This document shows, one piece after another, positions 43,201 to 50,745 of a stretch of DNA of 64,000 bases. Source of the stretch: Flavobacterium supellecticarium (GTDB taxonomy: Bacteria > Bacteroidota > Bacteroidia > Flavobacteriales > Flavobacteriaceae); assembly GCF_004801375.1 (NCBI RefSeq), contig NZ_SSNZ01000001.1:930001-994000 (forward strand), written 5' to 3'. Both the position numbers and the translations under genes were made by a program. How positions within the stretch are numbered: the first letter of the stretch is position 1; every line of letters begins with the position of its first letter. Below the pieces are notes generated by a model. That model had not been told where the DNA came from and ran no database searches. It worked only from the letters and a program-made list of their open reading frames with translations.

Positions 43201-44662
43201 CGAAAACGTAACTATCGCTGGTGCTGGTACAGCAATCATCGTTACAGCTGCCGGTACAGGTGTAAACAAAGTTGCTACTGTCGCTACTACAGCTACTGAG
43301 GTATTATCTGCTTATGCTGCAAAAGTAACTGCTGAGGTAACCAACGAAGGATGTTCAACTGTAATCGAAAGAGGTGTTGTTATCAGTACATTACCTTCAC
43401 CGGAAATCGGAGGAACTGATGTTATAGCCAGAGCTGATGACGGAACCGGAATCGGAACCTATTCTGTAAACATTTCCGATTTATATGGACAAACAGTATA
43501 CTATACAAGAGCGTATAGCGTAAATGCTGCTGGTGTAAGCTACGGTCAGGAATTAACGTTCACTACTGCTCCGGTACCGGCTCCGGTTGCTACAGCGGCT
43601 ACAGCAGTTACAGGAACCAGCTTTACAGCCAACTGGGATGAAGTTTTCGGTGCAGAAAGCTACCGTGTAGACGTGAGTGAGTCTGCAACATTTGGTTCTA
43701 CTGCTCTTGCTACCGACTTATTCTTCTCCGAATATGTGGAAGGAACGTCTACAAACAAATATTTAGAAATCTATAACGGAACCGGTGCTGCTGTTAACTT
43801 ATCCGACTACCGTGTACGTTTATATTCAAACGGAAGTACCAGTGCTTCAGGTTCTGCAAACGACGTACAATTATCCGGTACTTTAGCTAACGGAAGTACA
43901 GTTGTAATCCGTAATTCAGGTGCTTCTCTCTATTCTGGTACGGCTACTGTAGTTGCTTCGGTTAACTTTAACGGTAACGATGCTGTAGCGCTTTACAAAA
44001 TTTCAACAAACGCTAACGTAGATATCATCGGAAGAATTGGTGAAGATCCGGGAGTAGCCTGGACAAATGGTTCTTTAACTACACTTGACAAAACTTTAGT
44101 TCGTAAAGCATCTGTAATTTCGGGAGTAACAGTAAATCCAACTTCTGGATTCCCCACATTGGCTACAGAATGGGATGTATTACCGGTAAATGATGTAACC
44201 AACTTAGGTACACATACTTTCTCTGGTTCAATTCCATCATTCTTACCAGGATATGAGAACGTAACTTCTTTTGGAGTTAGCCTACCGGTATCCGGATTAG
44301 TACCAAACAAAACGTACTACTACAGAGTAAGAGCTGTAGCTGGTAACACAAGTGGTAATTCAAATATTATCGATGTTACAACTGTTGAAACAGTAGCTAA
44401 AGTAGCTCAAAACCTTACTTTAGGTCAACCGGTTAACGCCATCACGATGTACAAACAAAACAATGTGATCAACGTTGTGTCTTCTACAGATGCAATCCAA
44501 TCCGTAACTATTTTTGACCTATCTGGTAAAGTATTGTTCAATAACGATAACTTTAATGCTCAGGCAATTGCTATCGACAAATTAAACAACAACAATCAGG
44601 TGATCATCGTAAGAACGGTAACGGTCAACAACGAAGTGAAAACACAGAAAATGCTTTTCTAA
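40247..44662 (+). CDS. Large T9SS surface protein with duplicated lamin-tail modules
   Basis: A 1471-residue secreted protein. After the signal peptide (ending TVMWGQ) comes a region resembling a jelly-roll or MAM-like domain (PYSENFNTTPGATGTTYPTGW, 30-210), then fibronectin type III-like repeats. Two copies of a module of about 486 residues follow, each with an abnormal-spindle-like Ig region (TFGEVCVN / NFGDVCSN), a Cys-containing repeat (ECS/EGCSTV), Fn3 (FTANWD) and a lamin-tail domain (LFFSEYVEGTSTNKYVEIYN). The C-terminal 75 residues (ITMYKQNNVINVVSSTDAI, ending QKMLF) are a type C sorting signal. A role in adhesion or the outer layer is inferred. Confidence 0.88.
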   Translation: MKTHLHKTIGNAGLLFTALLASTVMWGQVTLPGTSPYSENFNTTPGATGTTYPTGWTSYNGTAVDNAMTVGNATSSGGANYNYGSKIGILGSGSAFVPGSIVLRLTNTTGKSNLKISYDIIKIREQARSNSFDLEISTTSATSGFTAVSGGAYASGTLAEGTVTNYTNIDLSAIDNNTGNVWIRWKYDEISGSGSRDGIALDNVVVSWSDAPTVTTVAASAITASSATLNGTLNANGTTSTAAFNWGTSSAYGNSIAANPSSVSGTTATGISAVLNTLLPNTQYFFRAVGTAGSAVSNGAGANFYTAANVPGILTVNNPGIYTLDITVNATTQNNNPAVTTYAIREINGSYVQANGTLGVNPVWRTAAQWGTITVTGLADNTAYTFSVKARNQATPAVETSFSADVTASTLVNTLPTLTVGTIRTFGEVCVNQFSEVRNFIVEGINMTTAPLEIGPLAGYEFSETATGPFVATLSIAQAGGTLNQTVYIRFAPTTTGTHNGNIAIVGGGAPAVTIAASGTGINTQSTITTIEAGALTAATAKVTSEVSAEGCSTVTERGIVYSTSANPVIGGTNVIKVTDAGTGIGNYVTSLSGLIGGTVYYTKGYSVNNGGTTYGQELTFTTAPVIAPVATDATNVSHNSFTANWDASEGAASYRLDVSESATFGSSAPATDLFFSEYVEGTSTNKYVEIYNGTGAAVNLSDYRVRLYSNGSSSASGSANDVQLSGTLANGSTIVLRNSGASIYSGTATVVASVNFNGNDAVALYKVSTNANVDIIGRIGQDPGAAWTSGSVSTLDQTLVRKAFVTSGVTVNPTSGFPTLATEWDALPLNDVSNLGTHTFAGIAPSFVAGYDNLTVNGTQHNVTGLTPEKHYYYRVRAVAGNTSDNSNTIEVVTIANTQPTFTVTALTNFGDVCSNTVSAVQNFTLSGINLTTDAIEVGPAAGFTFATDAAGPFTSTLSLTQAGGTYTQVIYVRFEPTTVAAYNENVTIAGAGTAIIVTAAGTGVNKVATVATTATEVLSAYAAKVTAEVTNEGCSTVIERGVVISTLPSPEIGGTDVIARADDGTGIGTYSVNISDLYGQTVYYTRAYSVNAAGVSYGQELTFTTAPVPAPVATAATAVTGTSFTANWDEVFGAESYRVDVSESATFGSTALATDLFFSEYVEGTSTNKYLEIYNGTGAAVNLSDYRVRLYSNGSTSASGSANDVQLSGTLANGSTVVIRNSGASLYSGTATVVASVNFNGNDAVALYKISTNANVDIIGRIGEDPGVAWTNGSLTTLDKTLVRKASVISGVTVNPTSGFPTLATEWDVLPVNDVTNLGTHTFSGSIPSFLPGYENVTSFGVSLPVSGLVPNKTYYYRVRAVAGNTSGNSNIIDVTTVETVAKVAQNLTLGQPVNAITMYKQNNVINVVSSTDAIQSVTIFDLSGKVLFNNDNFNAQAIAIDKLNNNNQVIIVRTVTVNNEVKTQKMLF
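41489..42946 (+). repeat. Internal module 1 of the surface protein
   Basis: About 1458 bp that is repeated in tandem at 42947-44404. Encoded landmarks are FGEVCVN, EGCSTVTERGIVYS, FTANWDASEGA, LFFSEYVEGTSTNKY and YYYRVRAVAGNTSDN. Confidence 0.75.
42947..44404 (+). repeat. Internal module 2 of the surface protein
   Basis: Tandem copy of module 1 with landmarks FGDVCSN, EGCSTVIERGVVIS, FTANWDEVFGA, LFFSEYVEGTSTNKY and YYYRVRAVAGNTSGN. The lamin-tail part is the most conserved at both DNA and protein level. Confidence 0.75.
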
Positions 44663-44684
44663 TCGCCCTTAATATTATATAAAG

Positions 44685-44711
44685 AAGGCTGTCTTTCGGG
44701 GCAGCCTTTTT
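44685..44711 (+). terminator. Terminator after the surface protein gene
   Basis: AAGGCTG stem with CAGCCTT, 10-base loop, then a T tract; 22 bp after the stop codon. Confidence 0.8.
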
Positions 44712-44789
44712 GTTATTAGCAAAATCATTAGTATTCCAGAGCTAACTTCGTAAAACTTGCTGTTTTTTCGAGTTTCTGGTATATACGAA

Positions 44790-46445
44790 TTATAACAAAG
44801 TAGAAGCATTTCTTCCCGGATGGGCATAAAGCACAGAAAGTGACGATATTTCATGAGGCCCGGCCATCAATTTCCCACTTGTTGAGACACTTACCGGCAC
44901 ATCTAACCACATAATAGCTTTTTTATCGTTTGAATCGACCAGATATAATTTTTCAACAATCCCGGTATTGGTATTATACTTACATCCCCAAAGGGAACGA
45001 GTATGCTGACCAGTACGCATAAATGTCCCTATAGACAAAACACCTCTTTCCTTAAAACCATTAATGATAAAATCGGAAAACTCTTTTAAATTTTTAGGAA
45101 ATTTATCATCATAGTATGTATGATCAAAAAAATGATCTGTATTTGGAAAAAGCTCCGGAAAATACTTAGGAAAATACCAGGCTACACCACTTACTTCATG
45201 CCCACCGACATTTGAAAAGTGTGAAGCAAAGGCATCAAAAATTGCCAATTGCCGGAAATTAGCATGCTCTCTACCCGGAGTAAAACCATTTGGAGCCCCA
45301 ACGGGAAGTACATTCCCATCGGCTATATAACGATCCTGCCACCATTGAATCATATTCGTTGTAACTGCCGCCCAACACATATTTGAATCGTTTGAAAAAC
45401 CACCCTGTCCAAAGGATTTATTGAGGTCGTACCATCCTGAATCCAGACTAACCCCCTCGGCAAAAAGTATTCCCGGTTTATGAGGAACATCAGTAAGCAA
45501 AGGAACTTCTACCAAAATTACCGCTGTTTCCCACTCGGCTACCTGAATTCTAAAATCAACAGCCTGTTTGATTGTTTTTACCGGTTTAATTTTTAATAAA
45601 AATTTCTTATTTCGGGATGCACTTTCAGAATTTTCGATCATAATTATTTTTGTTTTACCCAGATTAGGGTCGTTTGGTGTAATATATATTTTGATCCGTT
45701 GACTCTGATAAAAGTAGGCCACATTTTCAGGCGTATTTACCGCTGTCAGTTTCGAACTGTAATTGGTTTTTCCCTGTGCTGGTAGTACTGTTACGGTATT
45801 GCTAAACAGAGCGCCTTCCTGTATTTGTAATCCTTCAACTTCTATCCGGTAACTATTATTATAAATAATCCCTGCCGCGGCATTTTCTTCAACCTGTATA
45901 TAAAATGCTGATGGAACCCTTTCCAAAAGCGCTTCAATTACAACCGGAGCTGCTTTATCGGATGCTATTGGAAGTACACTGGTACACATTGGAAAACCAT
46001 CACCTATAAAATCTTCGGGCCGACGTGTACTTTTCAATTGAAGTAATTCTGCCTCCGTTATCGGATCGTTAGAGAAACTCATATTCGCGATTAAATAGGC
46101 TTTTAATCCCGTCTTTATTTCACTTTCCGGAATAGTAACCCTTATTTTTCCATTTTCAATTTCATGATAGCGATCCTCCTGAACCAATTCATCGCCATTA
46201 TTCTGAAAAAGAAACAGACAAAGCTGTTTTATACTACGCTCCTTTTCCGTTGGGTTGCTATCTGAAGTTCCGTTAAAATCATTCAACTGGATTTTAAACT
46301 CCAAAACCTTCATTCCGTTTACCGAATCGGCAGTAAAAACATCTCGCTCTTCAGAACAGGAAACAGTCGTAAAAACAAAAAGAATTATAATTAGAAAACC
46401 TATTATCGACATACCCGACGATACAAAATACTTATTCAGACTCAT
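44790..46445 (-). CDS. Lipoprotein: fimbrillin-like domain fused to IdeS-like cysteine protease
   Basis: The start is placed at MSLNKYFVSSG (46445). A start at 46487 adds 14 residues and is the basis of the numbering here. The lipobox TTVSC gives Cys44. Residues about 56-330 resemble the fimbrillin/Mfa-type lipoprotein domain (VLEFKIQLNDFNG, IKQLCLFLFQNNGDELVQ). Residues 350-560 match the IdeS/Mac (C66) protease: GWYDLNKSF, NMCWAAVTTNMIQWW with Cys371, GQHTRSLWG with His495, and LVDSND with Asp518. The spacing from His to Asp is close to that of IdeS. The protein is probably displayed on the cell surface; its substrate is unknown. Confidence 0.72.
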   Translation of the reverse strand: MSLNKYFVSSGMSIIGFLIIILFVFTTVSCSEERDVFTADSVNGMKVLEFKIQLNDFNGTSDSNPTEKERSIKQLCLFLFQNNGDELVQEDRYHEIENGKIRVTIPESEIKTGLKAYLIANMSFSNDPITEAELLQLKSTRRPEDFIGDGFPMCTSVLPIASDKAAPVVIEALLERVPSAFYIQVEENAAAGIIYNNSYRIEVEGLQIQEGALFSNTVTVLPAQGKTNYSSKLTAVNTPENVAYFYQSQRIKIYITPNDPNLGKTKIIMIENSESASRNKKFLLKIKPVKTIKQAVDFRIQVAEWETAVILVEVPLLTDVPHKPGILFAEGVSLDSGWYDLNKSFGQGGFSNDSNMCWAAVTTNMIQWWQDRYIADGNVLPVGAPNGFTPGREHANFRQLAIFDAFASHFSNVGGHEVSGVAWYFPKYFPELFPNTDHFFDHTYYDDKFPKNLKEFSDFIINGFKERGVLSIGTFMRTGQHTRSLWGCKYNTNTGIVEKLYLVDSNDKKAIMWLDVPVSVSTSGKLMAGPHEISSLSVLYAHPGRNASTLL

Positions 46446-46718
46446 TATATATTTATATTTATTTAATCTACGGAATGGTACTATCAAATGAGGATACAGA
46501 ACAATAATTTAAAATATCAAAACCATATACTACAAAGTTAATGGATACCCTTTCAAATTCAGGCAAATCTAACCGAGTCAAAAACAGCCCTTTTACAGAC
46601 ATTAATTTAAACGGTTCGCCCTTATGTTTCGAACCTGTACTTTACATTCAAAACCTAACAATTATCATGTTTTATCTGCAAATAGGTTTATTATTTTGCA
46701 GAAACCTATTAGAACCAT

Positions 46719-47972
46719 ATGAATTACTGGAAAAAACTCTCGGCTGGCGAACGTCAGCTCCGCATCCGGGAAGCGCTGGCAGAAAATGTTAACTTTTCAA
46801 AAGATGCCTCTTTAGGCTATCCCGCCTCCAAACTGGATGGCAAAGTATTTTACGATGAAGCTCCTTTTTTAAAAGATGCCCCGATGCTACAATCGTTTGT
46901 AGCCAATCCAAACCATATTGGTTGTCATACATTTGGCACTTCCGAAAAAGCCTTTAAAGGGACGCAGGAAATCGAACGTGAAGTACTTAATATAATTGCA
47001 GTGGATATCTTTCATATGGAACCTGAAAACTTCGACGGTTATATCGCTCCCGGCGGAACCGAAGCCAATATACAGGCATTATGGATTTACCGGAATTATT
47101 TTAGCAACACTTTTGGAGCGCATCCCAATGAAATTGCAATCCTGGCTTCCGAAGATACCCACTATTCCATTCCGAAAGGTGCTAACCTGCTGTTGATTGA
47201 CTGGTTGAAAGTACCGGTAGATTTTGAGCACCGCTCCATCACAACGGAAACACTGGAAACAGTATTGATCAAAGCCAAAGAAAACGGTAAAAAATATTTC
47301 ATCGTAGTGGCCAATATGGGAACCACCATGTTTGGTTCGGTAGATGATCCGGATATCTATACTTCATTACTTGAAAAACACCACTTGAATTATCAATTAC
47401 ATATCGATGCGGCCTATGGTGGCTTTGTGTATCCGTTTAGTAATGCTTCTTCCGAACTTGATTTCCGCAACCCAAAGATCAGTTCCATTACCATCGATGC
47501 GCATAAAATGCTACAGGCACCTTATGGAACCGGTATTTTTATCTGTCGCAAAGGACTTATCGAAAATGTACTCACCAAAGAAGCCGAATATGTAGAGGGA
47601 CTTGACCTGACACTCTGTGGGAGCCGTTCCGGAGCAAATGCCGTTGCCGTATGGCTGATTCTGGCAACCTATGGTGCCCACGGATGGTTTGAAAAAGTTT
47701 GTATTTTACAGATGCGAACCAACTGGTTATGCCAACAGCTGGATGACTTGGAAATTCCTTATTTCCGGGAACCTTCTATGAACATTGTAACCGTTCGGGC
47801 TTCACATATACCGGAACCGATCGCCAACCGCTTTAACATGGTACCGCAAAAACACGATGCGTCCAATCAGTGGTATAAAATTGTCCTTATGGATCACGTA
47901 GAAATTGAACACCTCACCGCACTGATAACGGCCTTACAGGATGTCGCCATAATGACCGAAATACTACTATAA
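46719..47972 (+). CDS. PLP-dependent group II decarboxylase
   Basis: A 417-residue enzyme of the glutamate/histidine/aromatic amino-acid decarboxylase fold. It has GYIAPGGTEANIQALWIYRN (cofactor phosphate region), HIDAAYGGFVYPF (Asp contacting the pyridine N), and the Schiff-base Lys in ITIDAHKMLQAPYGTGIF. FGTSEKAFKGTQEIEREVLN near the N-terminus fits bacterial members annotated as tyrosine or histidine decarboxylases. The substrate is unresolved. The product would be an amine or beta-alanine-like compound. It is monocistronic. The 46446-46718 gap in front holds its promoter and no other gene I accept. Confidence 0.85.
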   Translation: MNYWKKLSAGERQLRIREALAENVNFSKDASLGYPASKLDGKVFYDEAPFLKDAPMLQSFVANPNHIGCHTFGTSEKAFKGTQEIEREVLNIIAVDIFHMEPENFDGYIAPGGTEANIQALWIYRNYFSNTFGAHPNEIAILASEDTHYSIPKGANLLLIDWLKVPVDFEHRSITTETLETVLIKAKENGKKYFIVVANMGTTMFGSVDDPDIYTSLLEKHHLNYQLHIDAAYGGFVYPFSNASSELDFRNPKISSITIDAHKMLQAPYGTGIFICRKGLIENVLTKEAEYVEGLDLTLCGSRSGANAVAVWLILATYGAHGWFEKVCILQMRTNWLCQQLDDLEIPYFREPSMNIVTVRASHIPEPIANRFNMVPQKHDASNQWYKIVLMDHVEIEHLTALITALQDVAIMTEILL

Positions 47973-47999
47973 TCCATACAACCGGACATCCTCAAACTA

Positions 48000-48028
48000 A
48001 AAAGCGCAGCAAAATTAGCTGCGCTTTT
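48000..48028. terminator. Bidirectional terminator
   Basis: AAAAGCGCAGC/GCTGCGCTTTT stem with a 7-base loop between the convergent decarboxylase and PepSY reductase genes. Confidence 0.85.
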
Positions 48029-48042
48029 ATAAATTACAGTAC

Positions 48043-50238
48043 TTAATAACAGTCCGTCAGTATTTGGTTGTGCGATTGATAATGGCTCAAATCCATGCCA
48101 CTCTGTTCTTTACAGATCATTTCCAATAGCGTCATAACATTTTGTTGCATGGCCAGTGATCCACAAATCATGATCACACCTCCCGATTGTAAGGTTTCGG
48201 CAATAAAAACAGCATCTCGTACCAGTAAATCCTTTACATACTGTTTTGCACCTTCACGCGAATAGGCAACATGCAATTGTTTTAACTTTTGTGAAGCAAG
48301 GCAGGAATCAATTCCATCCCGATATAAGTCAAATGAGGCTTCCCCCCTAAAACCGGAATACAAATAACAATTCGCCCATTTATTTTCGTCCAGCATTCCT
48401 AAAAACGGTGCAATACCGGTTCCGTTTGAAATCATAATGACGTTTCGGGCTTTTTTCGGAAAATGGAAATGTTCATTACGAACGATTCGGGCTTTTACGA
48501 TATCGCCGGGTTCTAATGCATACAGGTAAGACGAGCCCAAACCTCCCGGATATAATTTTACGCTCAACTGAACCATATTGCCCACTTTTCCAACTGAATA
48601 TTGCCGTTCCCGGTAATCGTTTGCCGGATAAATCGCCAATAAATCGCCAGATGTAAATTTTAACTTGTGTTGTGGTGCGATCTGAATCAGAAAGGCACCG
48701 TCTGTATGGGCCAGTTCGGTTTTCGAAACAACGGTAAACGTTTTTAATCCCTTCGGTTTGCCCTGAAAATCAATCATCGATCCGGAAAAAGGGATTTCGG
48801 CTTTTTGCGACCAAAGGTTCGTCCAACGTTGGAAATCATCCGGAGATTTATCATTAACCGTATGAATATCCAGAAATGGTGTCGCCCATGTTTGTTCCTC
48901 CAGTATATTGTGAACCTCAAAAGCAAACTTACAGAAATCCGGGTAGGATTTGGATCCGAAACCTAAAACCGAAAAATGAACCGGTTGCAATTGTGGTTGC
49001 TTTTCCAATAATGTCTGGAATTTTACTGCATTTGTCGGCGCATCACCCAAACCGTAGGTAGCGGTTAACAGGATCAGGTGTTCTGCTTTCGGAAAAACCG
49101 TATACGCATTCAACTCGGCAATAAAGGATTTCTCTCCTTGTTTCAATAACTGTTCGTGAACGGCATTCGCAAAACGGAATGTTGTCCCATTTTCCGAACC
49201 TACCAAGATTACAAAACGACTTTCATCACTTTTAAATTGATTACGAACACGATTGCCACGTCTTTTTAACGTAATTGCAAAACCGGAATAAATAAAAAAC
49301 AGGATATTCGCTGCCGCTATCGCCAGAACAATCGCCCAAACAGCACTCGAACGCCCGGTATGCAACGTCAGACTCAAATTCGACAAAAGTGTGGTTTTCG
49401 AATACGGAATTTCGCTTAGGATATCTCCGGTGATCTGATTCACAACCAATTCCCGGTTTTTTAGTTTAAACGTATAATAATCTTCTACATCTTCGGAAAA
49501 CGGAAACTCGATGGATTGCACTTCGGATAAAGGTAAATGCTGAAATACTTTAAAATCGGATAACTTTTGAGCCGGTTCCGAACGGATGGCATCAAAATCA
49601 ATATCGTGTGTTTTCTTTTTTTCCGATCCTGACAATTCGAAGCGCACTAACGACAGATACGTTCCGGTAATTGTAATGATCAAAATCGGAATTAATGCTA
49701 GTCGTCCCAATAGTACATGGTAATACTGTGCGAAGTTTTCTTTAACGATCCGGGTAAAAAAACGTTTTAAACCACGTTGCCGCTGAATTACTAAAACCGT
49801 TCCGGTACTCGCGATCAGAAACAATAAAAAGGCGGTTATGCCTATAAAAACCCTTCCGGTTTCGTGTAAAAAAAGCGAGCGGTGCAATGTGGTTACCCAT
49901 CGGAAAAATTCATTTTCTTTAGGAACCGTTCCAAGCGACTTTCCTGTTTTCGGATCAATGTAAACGGTTACATCCTTACCATCGGCATCAATCACTTTGG
50001 CTATTACAAACTGATTGGCATCAATCGTTACATCGGTAATTTCGTCGTATTCCTTTTTCAGTACCGGTAGCAATTCAGCCACCGTAATTTGGTTGAAGTC
50101 AGCTGCGCGATAGGGTTGTGTTTTTTGCAGAACGGGTTCAAAAGCAAGCACTATTCCCGTTACGGAAGCGAGGGCTATAAAGAGAAAAGAAGATACAGCC
50201 AACGCGAGATGGCTGTATCTCCATAATGAGATTGTCAT
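48043..50238 (-). CDS. PepSY-membrane flavoreductase (flavodoxin + FNR-type domains)
   Basis: A 731-residue inner-membrane redox protein. Residues 1-330 hold four membrane helices of the PepSY type, with candidate haem ligands in WRYSHLAL and TLHRSLFLHETGR and periplasmic PepSY domains (KVIDADGKDVTVYIDPKTGK). A cytoplasmic flavodoxin domain starts at RFVILVGSENGTTFRFANAV (341-360). It is followed by an FAD domain (RERQYSVGKVG) and an NAD(P)H domain (NVIMISNGTGIAPFLGM). It should pass electrons from NADPH across the membrane, for example for ferric reduction or to a flavinylated partner. The DUF2271 gene is 11 bp upstream in the same operon. Confidence 0.88.
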   Translation of the reverse strand: MTISLWRYSHLALAVSSFLFIALASVTGIVLAFEPVLQKTQPYRAADFNQITVAELLPVLKKEYDEITDVTIDANQFVIAKVIDADGKDVTVYIDPKTGKSLGTVPKENEFFRWVTTLHRSLFLHETGRVFIGITAFLLFLIASTGTVLVIQRQRGLKRFFTRIVKENFAQYYHVLLGRLALIPILIITITGTYLSLVRFELSGSEKKKTHDIDFDAIRSEPAQKLSDFKVFQHLPLSEVQSIEFPFSEDVEDYYTFKLKNRELVVNQITGDILSEIPYSKTTLLSNLSLTLHTGRSSAVWAIVLAIAAANILFFIYSGFAITLKRRGNRVRNQFKSDESRFVILVGSENGTTFRFANAVHEQLLKQGEKSFIAELNAYTVFPKAEHLILLTATYGLGDAPTNAVKFQTLLEKQPQLQPVHFSVLGFGSKSYPDFCKFAFEVHNILEEQTWATPFLDIHTVNDKSPDDFQRWTNLWSQKAEIPFSGSMIDFQGKPKGLKTFTVVSKTELAHTDGAFLIQIAPQHKLKFTSGDLLAIYPANDYRERQYSVGKVGNMVQLSVKLYPGGLGSSYLYALEPGDIVKARIVRNEHFHFPKKARNVIMISNGTGIAPFLGMLDENKWANCYLYSGFRGEASFDLYRDGIDSCLASQKLKQLHVAYSREGAKQYVKDLLVRDAVFIAETLQSGGVIMICGSLAMQQNVMTLLEMICKEQSGMDLSHYQSHNQILTDCY

Positions 50239-50249
50239 AGTTCCAGTTG

Positions 50250-50741
50250 TTAATTCGGACTGATACGTACGTAACGGATATATCCCGTACCTTCATTTTT
50301 ACCCGAAAGATTCTCGGTTGTTAACGGGAATTCGATGTCTTTCACACGGTATTCCTGATTTTCTACAGCCGATTCGAATCGAAGGCTATAACCGGCATTA
50401 ATCTTCGCATTTTCTAATTCCAGTACTGTAATACTACGTTCCCCACCCGAAACCGATGCTCCGGTAATGGCGCTAAGATTGGCCGGTTTTTTAGTCTGGA
50501 ATTTATGCCATTCTTTCAGGTCCTTGTACCATTTTTTATCATCACCCATCACATAAAGTGTTTTTTCATAGGCTCCTTTCGGATCGATTAACGATACCAC
50601 AATATAAGCACCTTCACCGGGATAATTTGTCATCTGAACCATACATTTGTATTTCGATGATCCGGTTTTTTGCGCCATTATGGTTGCTCCCGAACAAAAT
50701 GTCAACGCAAGGATAAGGGCTACTTTAAACAGTTTTTTCAT
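50250..50741 (-). CDS. DUF2271 periplasmic protein, candidate flavoprotein
   Basis: A 163-residue exported protein (signal MKKLFKVALILALTFCSGATIMA). The mature part fits DUF2271: CMVQMTNYPGEGAYIVVSLID and KTLYVMGDDKKWYKDLKEW. At 93-96 it has TGAS within AITGASVSGG, which resembles the [S/T]GA[S/T] motif where ApbE attaches FMN; Ser96 would be the acceptor. Its position just before a PepSY flavoreductase fits a covalently flavinylated electron acceptor in the periplasm. The family match is good; flavinylation is inferred. Confidence 0.82.
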   Translation of the reverse strand: MKKLFKVALILALTFCSGATIMAQKTGSSKYKCMVQMTNYPGEGAYIVVSLIDPKGAYEKTLYVMGDDKKWYKDLKEWHKFQTKKPANLSAITGASVSGGERSITVLELENAKINAGYSLRFESAVENQEYRVKDIEFPLTTENLSGKNEGTGYIRYVRISPN

Positions 50742-50745
50742 ATTC

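Noticed and set aside
46541..46792. Plus-strand 83-codon frame before the PLP decarboxylase
   Set aside because: It runs into the decarboxylase gene in another frame and has no family resemblance; the region is better read as promoter and leader.
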